DNA of 64,000 nucleotides from Paludibacter sp. (GCA_028692715.1 JAQUWU010000011.1:34854-98853); one strand, 5' to 3'; counted from the first letter of the stretch, positions 9,680-20,278 are shown. A program made the numbers and translations. The notes: generated by a model not told the origin, from the sequence alone.

Positions 9680-12600
9680 CTAATTTTTTAAACTACCGGT
9701 TCTTTTTAGAACGCCCCAGATAGCCATTTCGCCTTTAATTGCCTTTAAATAAGCTTTTAATAATACATAAAATAATAATTGCCTATAAACAAATCGCTGT
9801 ATAAACAATAACCATGTCATTTGAATACTAAATTTCTGATGGTCGTATTTATAGGCAAGTGAAGATATTACACAATCGACAATATAATAAAACAAATAAA
9901 TCAAACCATATTCCAGTGCCGCATGAGTAAATAAACCTGCAATAAACATGATATCGACTAATGGAGAAAAAAATGGGATTATGAAGTTGAAAATAAGTAG
10001 ATTAGGTAAAGCCACCCATCCAATATTCGGTTTTCTAAAACTAAAAAGTAAATCGCGATGCTTCCAAAAACTCTGCATCATCCCAAATGACCAACGAATG
10101 CGTTGTTTAATAAACATTTTCAGACTCTCCGGTGCTTCGGTTAGTGCTAAGGCTTCGTTACAGGTACGAATGGTATAACCACTGCGTAGAAGCCGCAAAG
10201 TTAGATCACAGTCTTCAGCCATGGTGTCGGTTGTAAATCCCTGAACCATTTCAAGAGCTTCTTTACGGAATGCACCTATAGCTCCTGGTACTACCAAAAT
10301 AGCATTGATATAATCGAATGCTCTCCGATCGAAATTCTGACTCGTTGTGTATTCTATCGACTGCCAGTTTGTAATCAGATTCAATTTATTCCCAACTCGT
10401 ACATTTCCGGCCACAGCTCCCACTTTTTTATCCGTAAAACAAGAGATAAGTAAAGAAATAGCATCTACAAGTAATACAGTATCAGCATCGATACAAACCA
10501 TAATTTCTCCGCTGGAATGTTGAATGCCGTAATTTAAAGCGGCAGCTTTCCCTCCGTTTGGCTTTGTAAATACGCGGACTTTGTCATTCCCCGCAAAGAC
10601 AGCACTCACTTTACTAAAAGTGTTATCTGTTGATCCATCATCTACAAAAATTATTTCCAATTGATTATAATTAGACTTAAGTAGACTTTCTATAGTTTGA
10701 ACAGCATTTAGTTCTTCATTAAATGCTGGAACTATTACACTTACTTTTGGGCTAAAGTTGGGAAGTAGTAACCGGGAGTGTCCTTTTTCACGACGATGTT
10801 GCAAAATTGCCATCAAAGCTATTGACAACAACCGAAATACAATGAGAACAATGGCTACAACAAAAAAACCATGTAAAAAATGTTCCCAAATAAAGGTGAT
10901 AAAAAAGAAAATATAATCCAGATTTTCAGAAAACTGTAATTGTTGCTGAACAATAGGCATTACCTCATCGCGGGTTTTTCCCATCAACGATGATACTGTA
11001 ACAAAGCTGTATCCATGGCTACGATAATAGTCAATAATCTGTGGTAAAGCTTTTATTGTTTGAGTCCTATTTCCGCCTGCATCATGCAGTAAAATGATAT
11101 TCCCAGCCTTTTGATGCTCAATAGCCCTAGCAACAATTGAATCAGAAGGAATATCTTCTTCCCAGTCGTTCGGATCAATAAACGATGTTACGGAAATAAA
11201 GTTTTCGTTGTTCGCAACGGCTAATGATCGCATCTGAAATAAATTTTTCGGTTCGGCATCGGTATTATAAGGTGGTCGGAAAAGGATAGTGGAATGTCCG
11301 AGAATACTTTCAAGCAATAGGCGGGTGGAACGAAGTTCAATTCGTTCGCGGTCGTCAGAAGTAATTTCAAGATTAGGATGAGTAAACGTGTGATTTCCAA
11401 TTTCATGACCTTCCTTATAAATTCGTTTAATCAACGGGATATTATTTTCTATATTTATTCCAATGACAAAGAACGTAGCAGGAACATGTTTCTTTTTCAG
11501 AATGTCAAGTATTTGAGGGGTATAATCTTCATTAGGTCCATCATCGAATGTAATGGCAATTTTTTTTGAAGCATTAGCACCATAACGTTTTAATAAATAT
11601 GAACTTGGAAGTACTAGGTATTTCTCATTCGTAATGAGTTTGTCGGAATCATTTTGCTCAAAAAGGGTTTTCCCAGGAGTCGGTTCGCTCAGAATTTCGA
11701 GGACTTCTCCATTTCCATCATAATTTACTGACGAAATAGCATCAATATCTTCAATGTTCTTAAGTTTATAGGGTTTCCGTTGTAAGGTATCGAGATTAAG
11801 TGAACGGGAATAAAAATCCCAAATACGATAATCTTCTGAACCAAGATACCATAAAGCCACTCCTCCTGCTGCATAATCTTCAGCAGTACGCATTATGTTG
11901 AATATTCCCACAGCATCATTGCAATGAGCTTCATGTTCTTTCCCCTCATTGTCATAATAATGTAAAGTCAAGTCAGATTGATCAAAATCAAATTGTAATT
12001 GACCATCGTGTTCTTTGGCCAGCGAAACGATATTTTGATATGAAATTTTCTTTCCGGGCATTCCTTTTTGCCAATCAAAACCATAAGCCCCTAAACCAAG
12101 AATTATCTTATTGGATGGAATTTCATGCATGGCAATATCCAATGAATTTTCGACAAATGAAAGGGATGAAATACTCCCGGGTAAGCCCTCAGGCGAATGT
12201 TCGTTATAGGCCATCAGAAATATAAAATCATAATAATCTGCTAACTTCTTGTACATATCGGGTTGCGTTGAAACCGGCAAATCGATCGTAGTCAGATAAC
12301 CTTCAGCACTTAAGGTGTTATGTAAATCTTTTGAAAATGCAAGAAGATTTGCCTCTGAACCTTTTGGCAGGTTTTCGAAGTCGATATTTATCCCCTTGAA
12401 TGAAAAATGATCCAGAAAATCCATAATACGACTTATGAGCAAATGGCGTTTTTGCTTGTCCTGCATTACAATATTTATGCTATCACCATTCCATTGATTC
12501 TTATAGTAATTACTTAACATTGGAACGATAGCCAATTTGTTTTTTCGTAGGAGATTCAATGCATTTACATCTACTTTTTGAATAAAAGCTCCTTTTGCAC

Positions 12601-13030
12601 CCGAAACAAATGACCATTCAGGTAAAACCATATTCAGCTTATTCACATTTTTTTGTAGTGAATAGGCCGAATTCATATCCCAGTTTACAAAAAATGCAGC
12701 CCGAAGTGGCTGGTATTTTTTTACGTCACTCGGAAGTTCGGTTTTATTTTTATAAAATGAAGTTGGACGATGTTTTCGAAAATGATTTAAATGCTTTGCA
12801 AAAGCCTGAATTTCAGTTGCTGGAACTTTGACTTTTTCAGGTGAAGCATTTAAGTTGGGAAATTTAGTTGCTTGGTAAGTCAATACTTTCAAATCATAGT
12901 TTCTTTTGTTTGATAATGAAAGCATTACAGATGTGAAAATTATAATTAAAAATACGAGTAAAATACGAGTAAACCAGATGAAACTTTTCCATCGTGTGGT
13001 TGATTCTGTCTGAAAAATTTGTTTTGGCAT
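9680..13030 (-). CDS. Trifunctional GH18-like / polysaccharide deacetylase / GT2 glycosyltransferase membrane protein
   Basis: A 1116-residue fusion. Residues 17-40 are a membrane anchor. About 105-420 is a GH18-like barrel with GINIDFE (D217, E219; the first two Asp of DxxDxDxE are replaced). About 490-690 is a NodB deacetylase with all its motifs: TFDDG, NHTFTH, RPPYN, DPNDW and LLHDAGG. After a second membrane segment near 715-745 comes a processive family 2 glycosyltransferase with VPAFNEE, DDGSTDNT, DADT, AEDCD and QRIRW, then C-terminal membrane helices. The topology implies cytoplasmic polymerisation and export of a beta-linked amino-sugar polymer with periplasmic deacetylation and trimming, like PgaC plus PgaB in one chain. 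The polymer is unknown. Confidence 0.88.
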   Translation of the reverse strand: MPKQIFQTESTTRWKSFIWFTRILLVFLIIIFTSVMLSLSNKRNYDLKVLTYQATKFPNLNASPEKVKVPATEIQAFAKHLNHFRKHRPTSFYKNKTELPSDVKKYQPLRAAFFVNWDMNSAYSLQKNVNKLNMVLPEWSFVSGAKGAFIQKVDVNALNLLRKNKLAIVPMLSNYYKNQWNGDSINIVMQDKQKRHLLISRIMDFLDHFSFKGINIDFENLPKGSEANLLAFSKDLHNTLSAEGYLTTIDLPVSTQPDMYKKLADYYDFIFLMAYNEHSPEGLPGSISSLSFVENSLDIAMHEIPSNKIILGLGAYGFDWQKGMPGKKISYQNIVSLAKEHDGQLQFDFDQSDLTLHYYDNEGKEHEAHCNDAVGIFNIMRTAEDYAAGGVALWYLGSEDYRIWDFYSRSLNLDTLQRKPYKLKNIEDIDAISSVNYDGNGEVLEILSEPTPGKTLFEQNDSDKLITNEKYLVLPSSYLLKRYGANASKKIAITFDDGPNEDYTPQILDILKKKHVPATFFVIGINIENNIPLIKRIYKEGHEIGNHTFTHPNLEITSDDRERIELRSTRLLLESILGHSTILFRPPYNTDAEPKNLFQMRSLAVANNENFISVTSFIDPNDWEEDIPSDSIVARAIEHQKAGNIILLHDAGGNRTQTIKALPQIIDYYRSHGYSFVTVSSLMGKTRDEVMPIVQQQLQFSENLDYIFFFITFIWEHFLHGFFVVAIVLIVFRLLSIALMAILQHRREKGHSRLLLPNFSPKVSVIVPAFNEELNAVQTIESLLKSNYNQLEIIFVDDGSTDNTFSKVSAVFAGNDKVRVFTKPNGGKAAALNYGIQHSSGEIMVCIDADTVLLVDAISLLISCFTDKKVGAVAGNVRVGNKLNLITNWQSIEYTTSQNFDRRAFDYINAILVVPGAIGAFRKEALEMVQGFTTDTMAEDCDLTLRLLRSGYTIRTCNEALALTEAPESLKMFIKQRIRWSFGMMQSFWKHRDLLFSFRKPNIGWVALPNLLIFNFIIPFFSPLVDIMFIAGLFTHAALEYGLIYLFYYIVDCVISSLAYKYDHQKFSIQMTWLLFIQRFVYRQLLFYVLLKAYLKAIKGEMAIWGVLKRTGSLKN

Positions 13031-13176
13031 ATAATGGATTTTAAACTACAAAATTCATATAAAATTTGCATATTGAACAGATTTTTTAGAGAATATATAA
13101 TTGCTTTTTAATATTTTATATTTAGCTGTATGAAATAACATATAATTTTGCTATCGAGAGACATTAACTAAAAATA

Positions 13177-13212
13177 CAAAAAGAGGATGAACTTAAAAAG
13201 TCCATCCTTTAA
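13177..13212 (-). terminator. Probable terminator downstream of rlmD
   Basis: AGGATGAACTT near 13178-13188 and AAGTCCATCCT near 13198-13208 pair with one mismatch around a short A-rich loop, just past the rlmD stop. The flanking T-tract is modest. Confidence 0.5.
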
Positions 13213-13233
13213 AATAGTAATTCGCAAAAACAT

Positions 13234-14643
13234 TTATCTTTTCACCAGCAACACCACGTTTTCAACATGATGCGTATGTGGGAACATATCAACAGGTTGA
13301 ATAGCCGTAACTTTATAATTCTCATCCAATAAGTTGAGGTCGCGTGCTTGTGTGGCTGGATTACAACTTACATAAACAATGCGTTTTGGGGCTGCAAAAA
13401 GTATCGCTTTAATGACATCATCGTGCATACCCGCACGTGGTGGGTCAGTGATGATAACATCCGGTTTGCCATGTTTTTCTATAAATGCAGCATTGAGTAT
13501 GTCTTTCATATCACCTGCATAAAACATCGTATTTTCGATATTATTCAGTTTCGAATTTACAAACGCATCTTGAATGGCTTCGGGAACATATTCAATACCT
13601 ATAACTTGTTTTGATTGATGTGCAATAAAATTGGCAATCGTTCCGGTTCCTGTGTAAAGATCGTAAACCAGTTCATCCCCTGATAGTTGTGCAAAGTTAC
13701 GTGCAACTTTATATAATTCGTATGCCTGTTCTGAATTGGTTTGATAAAATGATTTCGGACCGATTTTGAACTTTAGTCCTTCCATTTCTTCGTAAATGCA
13801 TTCATTACCTTTAAATACTAACACTTCCTGATCGGTAATAGTGTCATTTGCTTTTGAGTTTACAACGTATAAAAGTGACGTGATTTGTGGAAATTTGTCG
13901 GCAATATGTTGCAGAAGTGCATTTTGAGCTTCTTTGTCTTCGTAAAAGAAAATCATAATCACCATCAATTCGCCCGTAGAAGTCGTACGTACCATCATAG
14001 TGCGTAAGAATCCTTCCTGATTACGTAAGTCAAAGAATGTCAATTCTTTTTCGAGAGCGTAACGCCTGACTTCATTTCGAATTTCGTTTGAATCTTCGGT
14101 TTGTAACCAGCATTTGTTAATGTCCAATACTTTGTCAAAAGCTCCCGGAATATGAAATCCCACTGCATTCATCGTGTCAAACACTTTTCCTTCGGCAATT
14201 TCTTCATTGGTACGCCAACGTTTATTGGAGAAAGTAAATTCCAGTTTGTTGCGGTAGAATTCAGTTTTCGTAGAGCCAATTATCGGAGTAATTTCAGGTA
14301 ATTCAATTTTTCCTATACGCGTCAGATTATCAACAACTTGTTTTTGTTTGTATCTGATTTGTTCGGAGTAGGGGAGAATCTGCCATTTACAACCACCACA
14401 AATTCCGTAATGTTCACACACAGCTTCAGTCCTTTTTTCAGAGAAACTATGAAAATGAATTGGTCGCGCTTCCATAAAATGGCTTTTCTTGCGGGTTACC
14501 TGTAAGTCGACCACATCTCCCGGAACAACAAATGGAACGAAAACTACTATGTCATTTACTTTTGCTATTGCTTTGCCTTCTGCGGCAATATCGGTTATGG
14601 TTACTTGAGAAAGTATGGGAAGGGGTTTTTTATTTTTTGCCAT
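13234..14643 (-). CDS. rlmD: 23S rRNA (uracil-C5)-methyltransferase RlmD/RumA family
   Basis: A 469-residue SAM-dependent RNA methyltransferase of the RumA/TrmA family. An N-terminal TRAM domain (about 8-66) precedes four cysteines in CEHYGICGGCKW that likely bind a [4Fe-4S] cluster. The SAM site is VYDLYTGTGTIANF. The catalytic region has TDPPRAGMH and YVSCNPATQARDL, which contains the nucleophilic Cys. The family makes m5U at positions such as 1939 or 747 of 23S rRNA; the exact site cannot be told by eye. It has its own transcript between two hairpins. Confidence 0.9.
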   Translation of the reverse strand: MAKNKKPLPILSQVTITDIAAEGKAIAKVNDIVVFVPFVVPGDVVDLQVTRKKSHFMEARPIHFHSFSEKRTEAVCEHYGICGGCKWQILPYSEQIRYKQKQVVDNLTRIGKIELPEITPIIGSTKTEFYRNKLEFTFSNKRWRTNEEIAEGKVFDTMNAVGFHIPGAFDKVLDINKCWLQTEDSNEIRNEVRRYALEKELTFFDLRNQEGFLRTMMVRTTSTGELMVIMIFFYEDKEAQNALLQHIADKFPQITSLLYVVNSKANDTITDQEVLVFKGNECIYEEMEGLKFKIGPKSFYQTNSEQAYELYKVARNFAQLSGDELVYDLYTGTGTIANFIAHQSKQVIGIEYVPEAIQDAFVNSKLNNIENTMFYAGDMKDILNAAFIEKHGKPDVIITDPPRAGMHDDVIKAILFAAPKRIVYVSCNPATQARDLNLLDENYKVTAIQPVDMFPHTHHVENVVLLVKR

Positions 14644-14779
14644 GAGAGAATGTTGATAATCGTCTTAATTACAATTGATAAGTATTGGATTGAAATTATA
14701 GAACAAAAGTACTATTTTAATTCGTATTAAACGAAACTATAATATAAGCTACAAATTGCTGTTTTATATTGATGTATGC

Positions 14780-14831
14780 AAAAAGTGTTTCTATTATTCA
14801 ATGTTGATATTGAATAATAGAAACACTTTTT
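14780..14831 (-). terminator. Very long perfect hairpin terminator after yqeY (end of dcw operon)
   Basis: A 23-bp perfect stem with a 6-base loop: left arm 14780-14802, loop GTTGAT at 14803-14808, right arm 14809-14831. It is A/U-rich at the base. It sits 15 bases beyond the yqeY stop and closes the dcw gene string, insulating rlmD. Confidence 0.88.
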
Positions 14832-14845
14832 AAGAGTAATTGAAA

Positions 14846-15301
14846 TTATTTTGCCAGCAAAGCTTTTACTTTATCGGAAATAAGTTTCCCTTCGGTTTTT
14901 CCAGCTAATTGTTTGGAGGCTGCGCCCATTACTTTCCCCATATCCTGAGGCCCGGTTGCTCCAACCTGAGCAATGATGGCTGAAACGGCTGATTCTAATT
15001 CAGCATCTGTCATTTGTGTTGGCAGGTATTTTTCAATAACAGCTGCTTCAGCTAATTCAATTTCGGCGAGTTCTGGTCGGTTTTGTTCAGAGTAAATTTG
15101 AGCTGATTCTTTGCGCTGTTTTATCATTTTCTGAAGAATTTTTACGGCAACATCGTCAGCCAGGTTTCCATCGCTACCTTTTGCTGTCTTAGCTTCAATA
15201 AACTCTTTTTTCATGCCGCGTAATGCTTCTAACGCCACTTTATCACGGGCTAACATGGCTGTCTTAATATCGCCACTTACTTTGTCAAATAGTTCGTTCA
15301 T
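14846..15301 (-). CDS. GatB/YqeY domain protein
   Basis: A 151-residue YqeY-family protein. It begins with the helical segment MNELFDKVSGDIKTAMLARD and ends with the GatB/YqeY tail (GPQDMGKVMGAASKQLAGK, then VKALLAK). This domain is shared with the amidotransferase subunit GatB, where it contacts tRNA. The stand-alone protein has no settled function. It follows ftsZ by about 115 bases, a position seen in other Bacteroidetes dcw clusters, and is probably in the same transcript. Confidence 0.9.
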   Translation of the reverse strand: MNELFDKVSGDIKTAMLARDKVALEALRGMKKEFIEAKTAKGSDGNLADDVAVKILQKMIKQRKESAQIYSEQNRPELAEIELAEAAVIEKYLPTQMTDAELESAVSAIIAQVGATGPQDMGKVMGAASKQLAGKTEGKLISDKVKALLAK

Positions 15302-15415
15302 TTTGTATTTTTTGTTGAATAGTTAATCAGTAAAATATTTAATTGGTTAACTAATCATTTTTTTTAATCTCTCACTTACTCTCTCCTCTTGGAGTGGTAG
15401 GGTGAGGTGTTGATT

Positions 15416-16705
15416 TTATTTAAATAGTTTTCTTTTCCAGGCCGGAATATTTTCTACTTTTTCCAGCGTAGTTTCATCTTCCAAATCGTCCAAAGTGAAT
15501 ATAGGAAGATCTTCTTCTTGTTCCGGTTCAGTTTGTAGTCCCTTTCCATAATACTGTTCCATTATTTTGTCTGTATTAGGTTTTTTAGGTTCATCTGTTT
15601 CTTCATCTACATCCGATGTTTCAGTGTCACTTTCCTCACATTTCGGAGTCTCATAATACTTTTTCGATTCGGCACTATGAATATGCTTGTGAGCTTTAGC
15701 AACAGAAGGTGGCATTCCCGGAATATCACTAACATCAAATCCGGTTGCAATCAGCGTGATTTTTACATTTTCTTTTAAATCGTCATCGAAACTTGCACCC
15801 CAGATAACTTGAACGTTTTCACCTACAGTCGACATAAATGAATGAATTTGTTCTACTTCTTCCATCCTAATCTGTTCAGTTGAAGAACAATACAAACTCA
15901 ACAGAATTTTACTTGCGCCACTAACATCATTTGTGTTAAGCAATGGAGAGTTCAATGCATCTTCAATTGCTTTTGTAATTCTGTTTTCGCCGGATGCATA
16001 ACCTGTGTTCATTATAGCTACATTTCCGTCTTTCATGATGCTGTACACATCGGCAAAGTCAGTGTTTATATAACCGGGAACTGTGATAATTTCGGCAATT
16101 GCTTTCGCTGCATTTGTTAATACATCATCCGCTTTGGCAAATGCATTCGAAAGCTCTAAATCGGGATAAATCTGTTTTAGTTTTTCATTGTTTATTACCA
16201 AAATAGCGTCGACATGTTCGCTCAATGCAGCAACACCTTCAAGTGCCTGACGAATTTTCATATTTCCTTCAAAAGCAAAAGGAATGGTTACAATACCCAC
16301 TGTCAGAATTCCTAAATCATGCGCTGCTTTCGCCACTACAGGAGAAGCACCTGTTCCGGTTCCACCACCCATTCCGGCAGTAATAAAAACCATTTTGGTA
16401 TTGTCCTGAAGTATGTTTTGGATTTTATCGATTGATTCTTCGGCTGCTTTTTTTGCAACCTCAGGTCTCCCCCCAGCTCCAAGCCCTTCAGTAGTGACCG
16501 CTCCCAACTGAATTTTCGTCGGGACAGGTGACTTAGCCAATGCCTGATTGTCGGTGTTACAAACAACGAATGAAACATCCGTAATACCCTGACGATACAT
16601 ATGATTGACAGCATTTCCGCCACCACCGCCAACTCCAATAACTTTAATAATTGAACTGTCGATTAATGGCAATTCTAAAGGCAAACTTTCGTCTAAATAT
16701 CCCAT
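15416..16705 (-). CDS. ftsZ: Cell division protein FtsZ
   Basis: Tubulin-like GTPase that assembles the Z-ring. GTP-binding glycines [10 protein letters not shown] lie near the N-terminus. The tubulin signature [13 protein letters not shown] and the T7 loop region [11 protein letters not shown] are intact. A charged linker leads to a C-terminal tail ending [10 protein letters not shown]. The longest frame opens at 16756 and would overlap ftsA. The ATG at 16705 ([11 protein letters not shown]) gives the usual N-terminal length and is preferred. It is the last division gene of the dcw string. Confidence 0.96.
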   Translation of the reverse strand: MGYLDESLPLELPLIDSSIIKVIGVGGGGGNAVNHMYRQGITDVSFVVCNTDNQALAKSPVPTKIQLGAVTTEGLGAGGRPEVAKKAAEESIDKIQNILQDNTKMVFITAGMGGGTGTGASPVVAKAAHDLGILTVGIVTIPFAFEGNMKIRQALEGVAALSEHVDAILVINNEKLKQIYPDLELSNAFAKADDVLTNAAKAIAEIITVPGYINTDFADVYSIMKDGNVAIMNTGYASGENRITKAIEDALNSPLLNTNDVSGASKILLSLYCSSTEQIRMEEVEQIHSFMSTVGENVQVIWGASFDDDLKENVKITLIATGFDVSDIPGMPPSVAKAHKHIHSAESKKYYETPKCEESDTETSDVDEETDEPKKPNTDKIMEQYYGKGLQTEPEQEEDLPIFTLDDLEDETTLEKVENIPAWKRKLFK

Positions 16706-16736
16706 ATATTTTGTGCTTAAATTATTTATAAATAAA

Positions 16737-18002
16737 TTAAAGTTTTGTTTCTTCACTAAAAAAGTCGAAAATGCGATTCGTTAGTTTTTCGCCAAGTCCT
16801 TTTCCGGGAATTTTTGCTTTTTTCTTTGGTTGCTCAATTGCAATTTCTTCAGGATGTTGTTTTATATATTCATCCGTAAGAATTATTGTTCCAACAAGTT
16901 GGGCAAATATCGGATCTCCATATTTATTGTTAGTGTCATTTGATAACCAGTCAGAATGATCGCCAAACCTTGGATTTATTCCTGTTCTTTCTTCGATAAA
17001 TTCAATCAGATTATTCAGTTTAGATCCTCCGCCAGTGATAATAATACCCTCCTCCAATGTAAATTCCAAATTTGATATTACATCAAAAATCGGCTGTAAA
17101 ATTTCTTCTAAGCGTGCTTCAATAATGGTAGAAAGGAATTTAGTTGATATGCGAACTGGTACACCCGATTCATTCTCTGACGGAATCTGAACATACATGG
17201 GATTTTCAACCAGACGTTCTAATGCATATCCTTTAAGACACTTTAATTTTTCTGCATGCTCTTCGCTGATACCAAGTTCCTGAATATCTTTTGTGATATT
17301 TTTTGCGCCAAGTGGCACTACTAATAGATGTTGTAAAATGCCGTCATTATAAACGCCTAAGGTTGTGGTTGTCGCTCCAAAATTTATAATGGCGCAACCA
17401 GCTTCGCGTTCATGATCTTCTAAAACAACAGTTGATATAGCTTCAATAGCTAACGGACTATATCCCATGATAATTCCGGTACGATCAAAGCAGCGTTCCA
17501 GTTCTTTTTTGATAATTGAATGACCCAGTATAATATTGTAATTTGCAGTAATCTGTACCGCTTTTTTCCCAACAGGTTCATCTTGTCTGTTTCCATCAAG
17601 AATATAGGATATGGGTATAACATCTAATACATCAATATTTTCACGTTGAATACTTTTTTCACACTCATTCAACATGTCAGCCAATAAATCATCAGTTACG
17701 ATATTCGATTTTCCGACGAATCTGCTGATAGTGTGAGTTTTGTGCTTCATGCTTTTAGCGCCCAAGCATACTGATACCTGTGTGATCTCAGGGATTCTTG
17801 CACTATTTTTTAATAATTTCAGCAATTCACTCACTTTGTACGATGCGCCTGTGGGTTTATCTACAATACCCCATTTTACATCATCAGAAACCTTCGATTC
17901 TTCTGATAAAATTCTTATTTCACCACTATCAAGAACTTCACCAGCCATAACCGATATCTTTGAACTGCCAAAATCTATTGCAATAAGTTTAGTTGAATTC
18001 AT
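16737..18002 (-). CDS. ftsA: Cell division protein FtsA
   Basis: A 421-residue actin-like ATPase that tethers FtsZ to the membrane and recruits later division proteins. The N-terminal phosphate-1 motif is IAIDFGSSKISV. Phosphate-2 is CAIINFGATTTTLGVY, and GIIITGGGSKLNNL is the adenosine motif. A C-terminal amphipathic stretch, KLTNRIFDFFSEE, is the likely membrane anchor. The start overlaps the ftsQ stop by 4 bases, implying translational coupling. Confidence 0.96.
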   Translation of the reverse strand: MNSTKLIAIDFGSSKISVMAGEVLDSGEIRILSEESKVSDDVKWGIVDKPTGASYKVSELLKLLKNSARIPEITQVSVCLGAKSMKHKTHTISRFVGKSNIVTDDLLADMLNECEKSIQRENIDVLDVIPISYILDGNRQDEPVGKKAVQITANYNIILGHSIIKKELERCFDRTGIIMGYSPLAIEAISTVVLEDHEREAGCAIINFGATTTTLGVYNDGILQHLLVVPLGAKNITKDIQELGISEEHAEKLKCLKGYALERLVENPMYVQIPSENESGVPVRISTKFLSTIIEARLEEILQPIFDVISNLEFTLEEGIIITGGGSKLNNLIEFIEERTGINPRFGDHSDWLSNDTNNKYGDPIFAQLVGTIILTDEYIKQHPEEIAIEQPKKKAKIPGKGLGEKLTNRIFDFFSEETKL

Positions 18003-18805
18003 AATTTATTCGGAATAATACTGTCATTTAATACTTTTGCTACCATTTTCGGGAGCCTGGGTTCTTCACCTACTTTTGTACAAACTACCTGATTTTTGTA
18101 CTGTAAGTCAATTCTTTCATACCTGTTCCAACCAAATTCATTGAAGCCGTACACATACAGTTTTCTTAATTTTTCGAGTTTTGATGTATAATTAGCCAAT
18201 GTTCCCAATACAATAATTGCATCTCCAACACGGGGAACGAGTTCGATTTTCAAATTATCACAAACATAGATTTGTTCTATTTGAGCATTCCAGAAAGGAT
18301 TTTCATCAAGGAATGTTACAAAATCGAATAACTTACCTGTAGCAAACGAAACAGTTACTCTGCCAGAAACAACCGGAACGTAGGCCGCAAAATTAGGAGA
18401 AACGGGCATTATTTTCCTGTCGGCATCCACATAATAACTTCCCATACCTACCACCCGAAATTTTGGAATGCGTTGTTTAATGTTGATTTTTACAAGCCCT
18501 GAAGGTGATTTAAAACATTCAGCACACTTAATCATCTTATTTTTGTGCAAAATTTTTTCAATCGATTCTGATTTTATTCTTTTCAAGGATTTACCAATCG
18601 GATTCAAACTGTTTTGATCTAAAATTACAGCAACTTCTGTTTGGCTGATTAATTTGCTTTTTTCACTATCCGATATAGAGATTTCAAACTCAGTACAAAC
18701 CTTTTCTTCCTTGTTTACAGAAAAATACCACATTGTAAACACAATAAAACACAACATAAGTATCATGCTGAAAGATAACAATGTGTATTTTATAACAGTT
18801 TTCAT
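17999..18805 (-). CDS. ftsQ: Cell division protein FtsQ/DivIB
   Basis: A 268-residue bitopic membrane protein. A short cytoplasmic tail and a transmembrane helix (about residues 7-28) precede a periplasmic domain with a POTRA-like region, then LVKINIKQRIPKFRVVG and YYVDADRKIMPV, typical of FtsQ. It links FtsL/FtsI to the early divisome. Overlaps of 4 bases with both murC and ftsA suggest coupled translation. Divergent sequence is normal for this protein. Confidence 0.88.
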   Translation of the reverse strand: MKTVIKYTLLSFSMILMLCFIVFTMWYFSVNKEEKVCTEFEISISDSEKSKLISQTEVAVILDQNSLNPIGKSLKRIKSESIEKILHKNKMIKCAECFKSPSGLVKINIKQRIPKFRVVGMGSYYVDADRKIMPVSPNFAAYVPVVSGRVTVSFATGKLFDFVTFLDENPFWNAQIEQIYVCDNLKIELVPRVGDAIIVLGTLANYTSKLEKLRKLYVYGFNEFGWNRYERIDLQYKNQVVCTKVGEEPRLPKMVAKVLNDSIIPNKL

Positions 18806-20223
18806 AGAATGTTGCTAACTTGAGTAATATCTTCAGAATTGTTTTTTAGAACTGCTTGAGATTTTAAAAGGTCTTTGATTTTTGGAACCATTTTATCAAT
18901 ATCTCCGGCACCAAATGTTACTAAAACCTCCATTTTTTTGTCTTTCAGCAAAGCTAGTAAATTTTCATTCGAGCAACGAACTTTATTCTGAAGTTTAACT
19001 TCGTTCAATATCAAGTCGGACGATACTCCATCAATAGGTAGCTCACGGGCTGGATAGATATCCAACAGAATTAGTTCATCTAGTTGTGATAATGCATTCG
19101 CAAATTCAGATGCAAAATCACGGGTACGTGTGTATAAATGCGGTTGAAAAATCCCCGTGATTTTTTTTTCAGGATATAAATTTCGTATCGATGAAATACT
19201 GGCTTTCAATTCGCTGGGGTGATGCGCATAGTCATCCATATAGACAATGTCGTTTGATTTGTAAACCGTATTGAAACGACGATATATTCCGGAAAACGAA
19301 GAAATGCCTGTTCTTATTTCTTCTGATGAAACACCGTTGAGCCATGCCATTGCCATTGCAGCCACACTGTTTTCAACATTTATTCGCACAGGAACTCCCA
19401 GACGAACGTCATTAATTCTATCTGTCGGAGTCACAAAATCGAAACGAATTTCTCCTTTTTCAGAACGAATATTTTCTGCCGAAAAATCGCCTCCTTCATC
19501 CATTGAATAGGTATAAAGTTTCACTCCTTTTTGTAGTTGGGGAACAATGTCAATTCCTTTGCGCATAATTAATGCACCCCCGGGACGTATCAATGAAGTG
19601 AAATGCTCAAAACTTTCACGAAAAGCGGTTGCATTTTTATAGATATCTAAATGGTCAGGATCTGCCGAAGTTATTACTGCCATATAGGGTGAAAGTTGAT
19701 GGAACGAACGATCGTACTCATCTGCTTCTATCACTACTAAATTACTTTCTTTTGAAATAAGTAAATTTGTGTTGTAATTATTAGCAATTCCACCTAAAAA
19801 AGCACTGCACGAAACTCTTGATTGATAGAGCAAATGAGCTGTAATGGTTGATGTAGTTGTTTTCCCGTGAGTACCGGCAATGCAAATTCCTTTACTTTGA
19901 CGGGTTATTTTTCCCAGTACTTCAGCTCGTTTTAGAATGCTGAAGTTATTTTCTTTGAAATAAATTAGTTGCGGATGATTTTCCGGTATAGCTGGAGTCA
20001 ATATTACCAATGTATTTTCGGCTTTAGTGTAGACAAAAGGTATTTGTTCAACTTCCTCTATAAAACTAATTTCAATCCCTTCGGCCTGTAATTCCGATGT
20101 TAGTTTAGTCTCAGTTCGGTCGTAACCAGCCACTTGAAAACCTTTAGCCCGGAAATAGCGAGCCAAAGCACTCATTCCAATGCCTCCAATTCCTAAAAAG
20201 TAAAATTTAATAAACTTGTTCAT
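18802..20223 (-). CDS. murC: UDP-N-acetylmuramate--L-alanine ligase
   Basis: Cytoplasmic ligase adding L-Ala to UDP-MurNAc. The Rossmann motif FLGIGGIGMSALARYF is at the N-terminus. The ATP loop is GTHGKTTTST, and YMDDYAHHPSE is the Mur ligase signature typical of MurC. The longest frame opens at 20268, but ATG at 20223 (MNKFIKFYFLGIGG) places the Rossmann motif as in homologues. It lies downstream of murG across a repeat tract and overlaps ftsQ by 4 bases. Confidence 0.96.
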   Translation of the reverse strand: MNKFIKFYFLGIGGIGMSALARYFRAKGFQVAGYDRTETKLTSELQAEGIEISFIEEVEQIPFVYTKAENTLVILTPAIPENHPQLIYFKENNFSILKRAEVLGKITRQSKGICIAGTHGKTTTSTITAHLLYQSRVSCSAFLGGIANNYNTNLLISKESNLVVIEADEYDRSFHQLSPYMAVITSADPDHLDIYKNATAFRESFEHFTSLIRPGGALIMRKGIDIVPQLQKGVKLYTYSMDEGGDFSAENIRSEKGEIRFDFVTPTDRINDVRLGVPVRINVENSVAAMAMAWLNGVSSEEIRTGISSFSGIYRRFNTVYKSNDIVYMDDYAHHPSELKASISSIRNLYPEKKITGIFQPHLYTRTRDFASEFANALSQLDELILLDIYPARELPIDGVSSDLILNEVKLQNKVRCSNENLLALLKDKKMEVLVTFGAGDIDKMVPKIKDLLKSQAVLKNNSEDITQVSNIL

Positions 20224-20278
20224 ATAAAATTTAAATCGAGTTAGGCTCTTATTTTTTTTCTTTACCAATCAATCAACT

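Noticed and set aside
16705-16756. Upstream FtsZ start at 16756
   Set aside because: Would overlap ftsA and add a non-conserved 17-residue leader; ATG 16705 fits family length.
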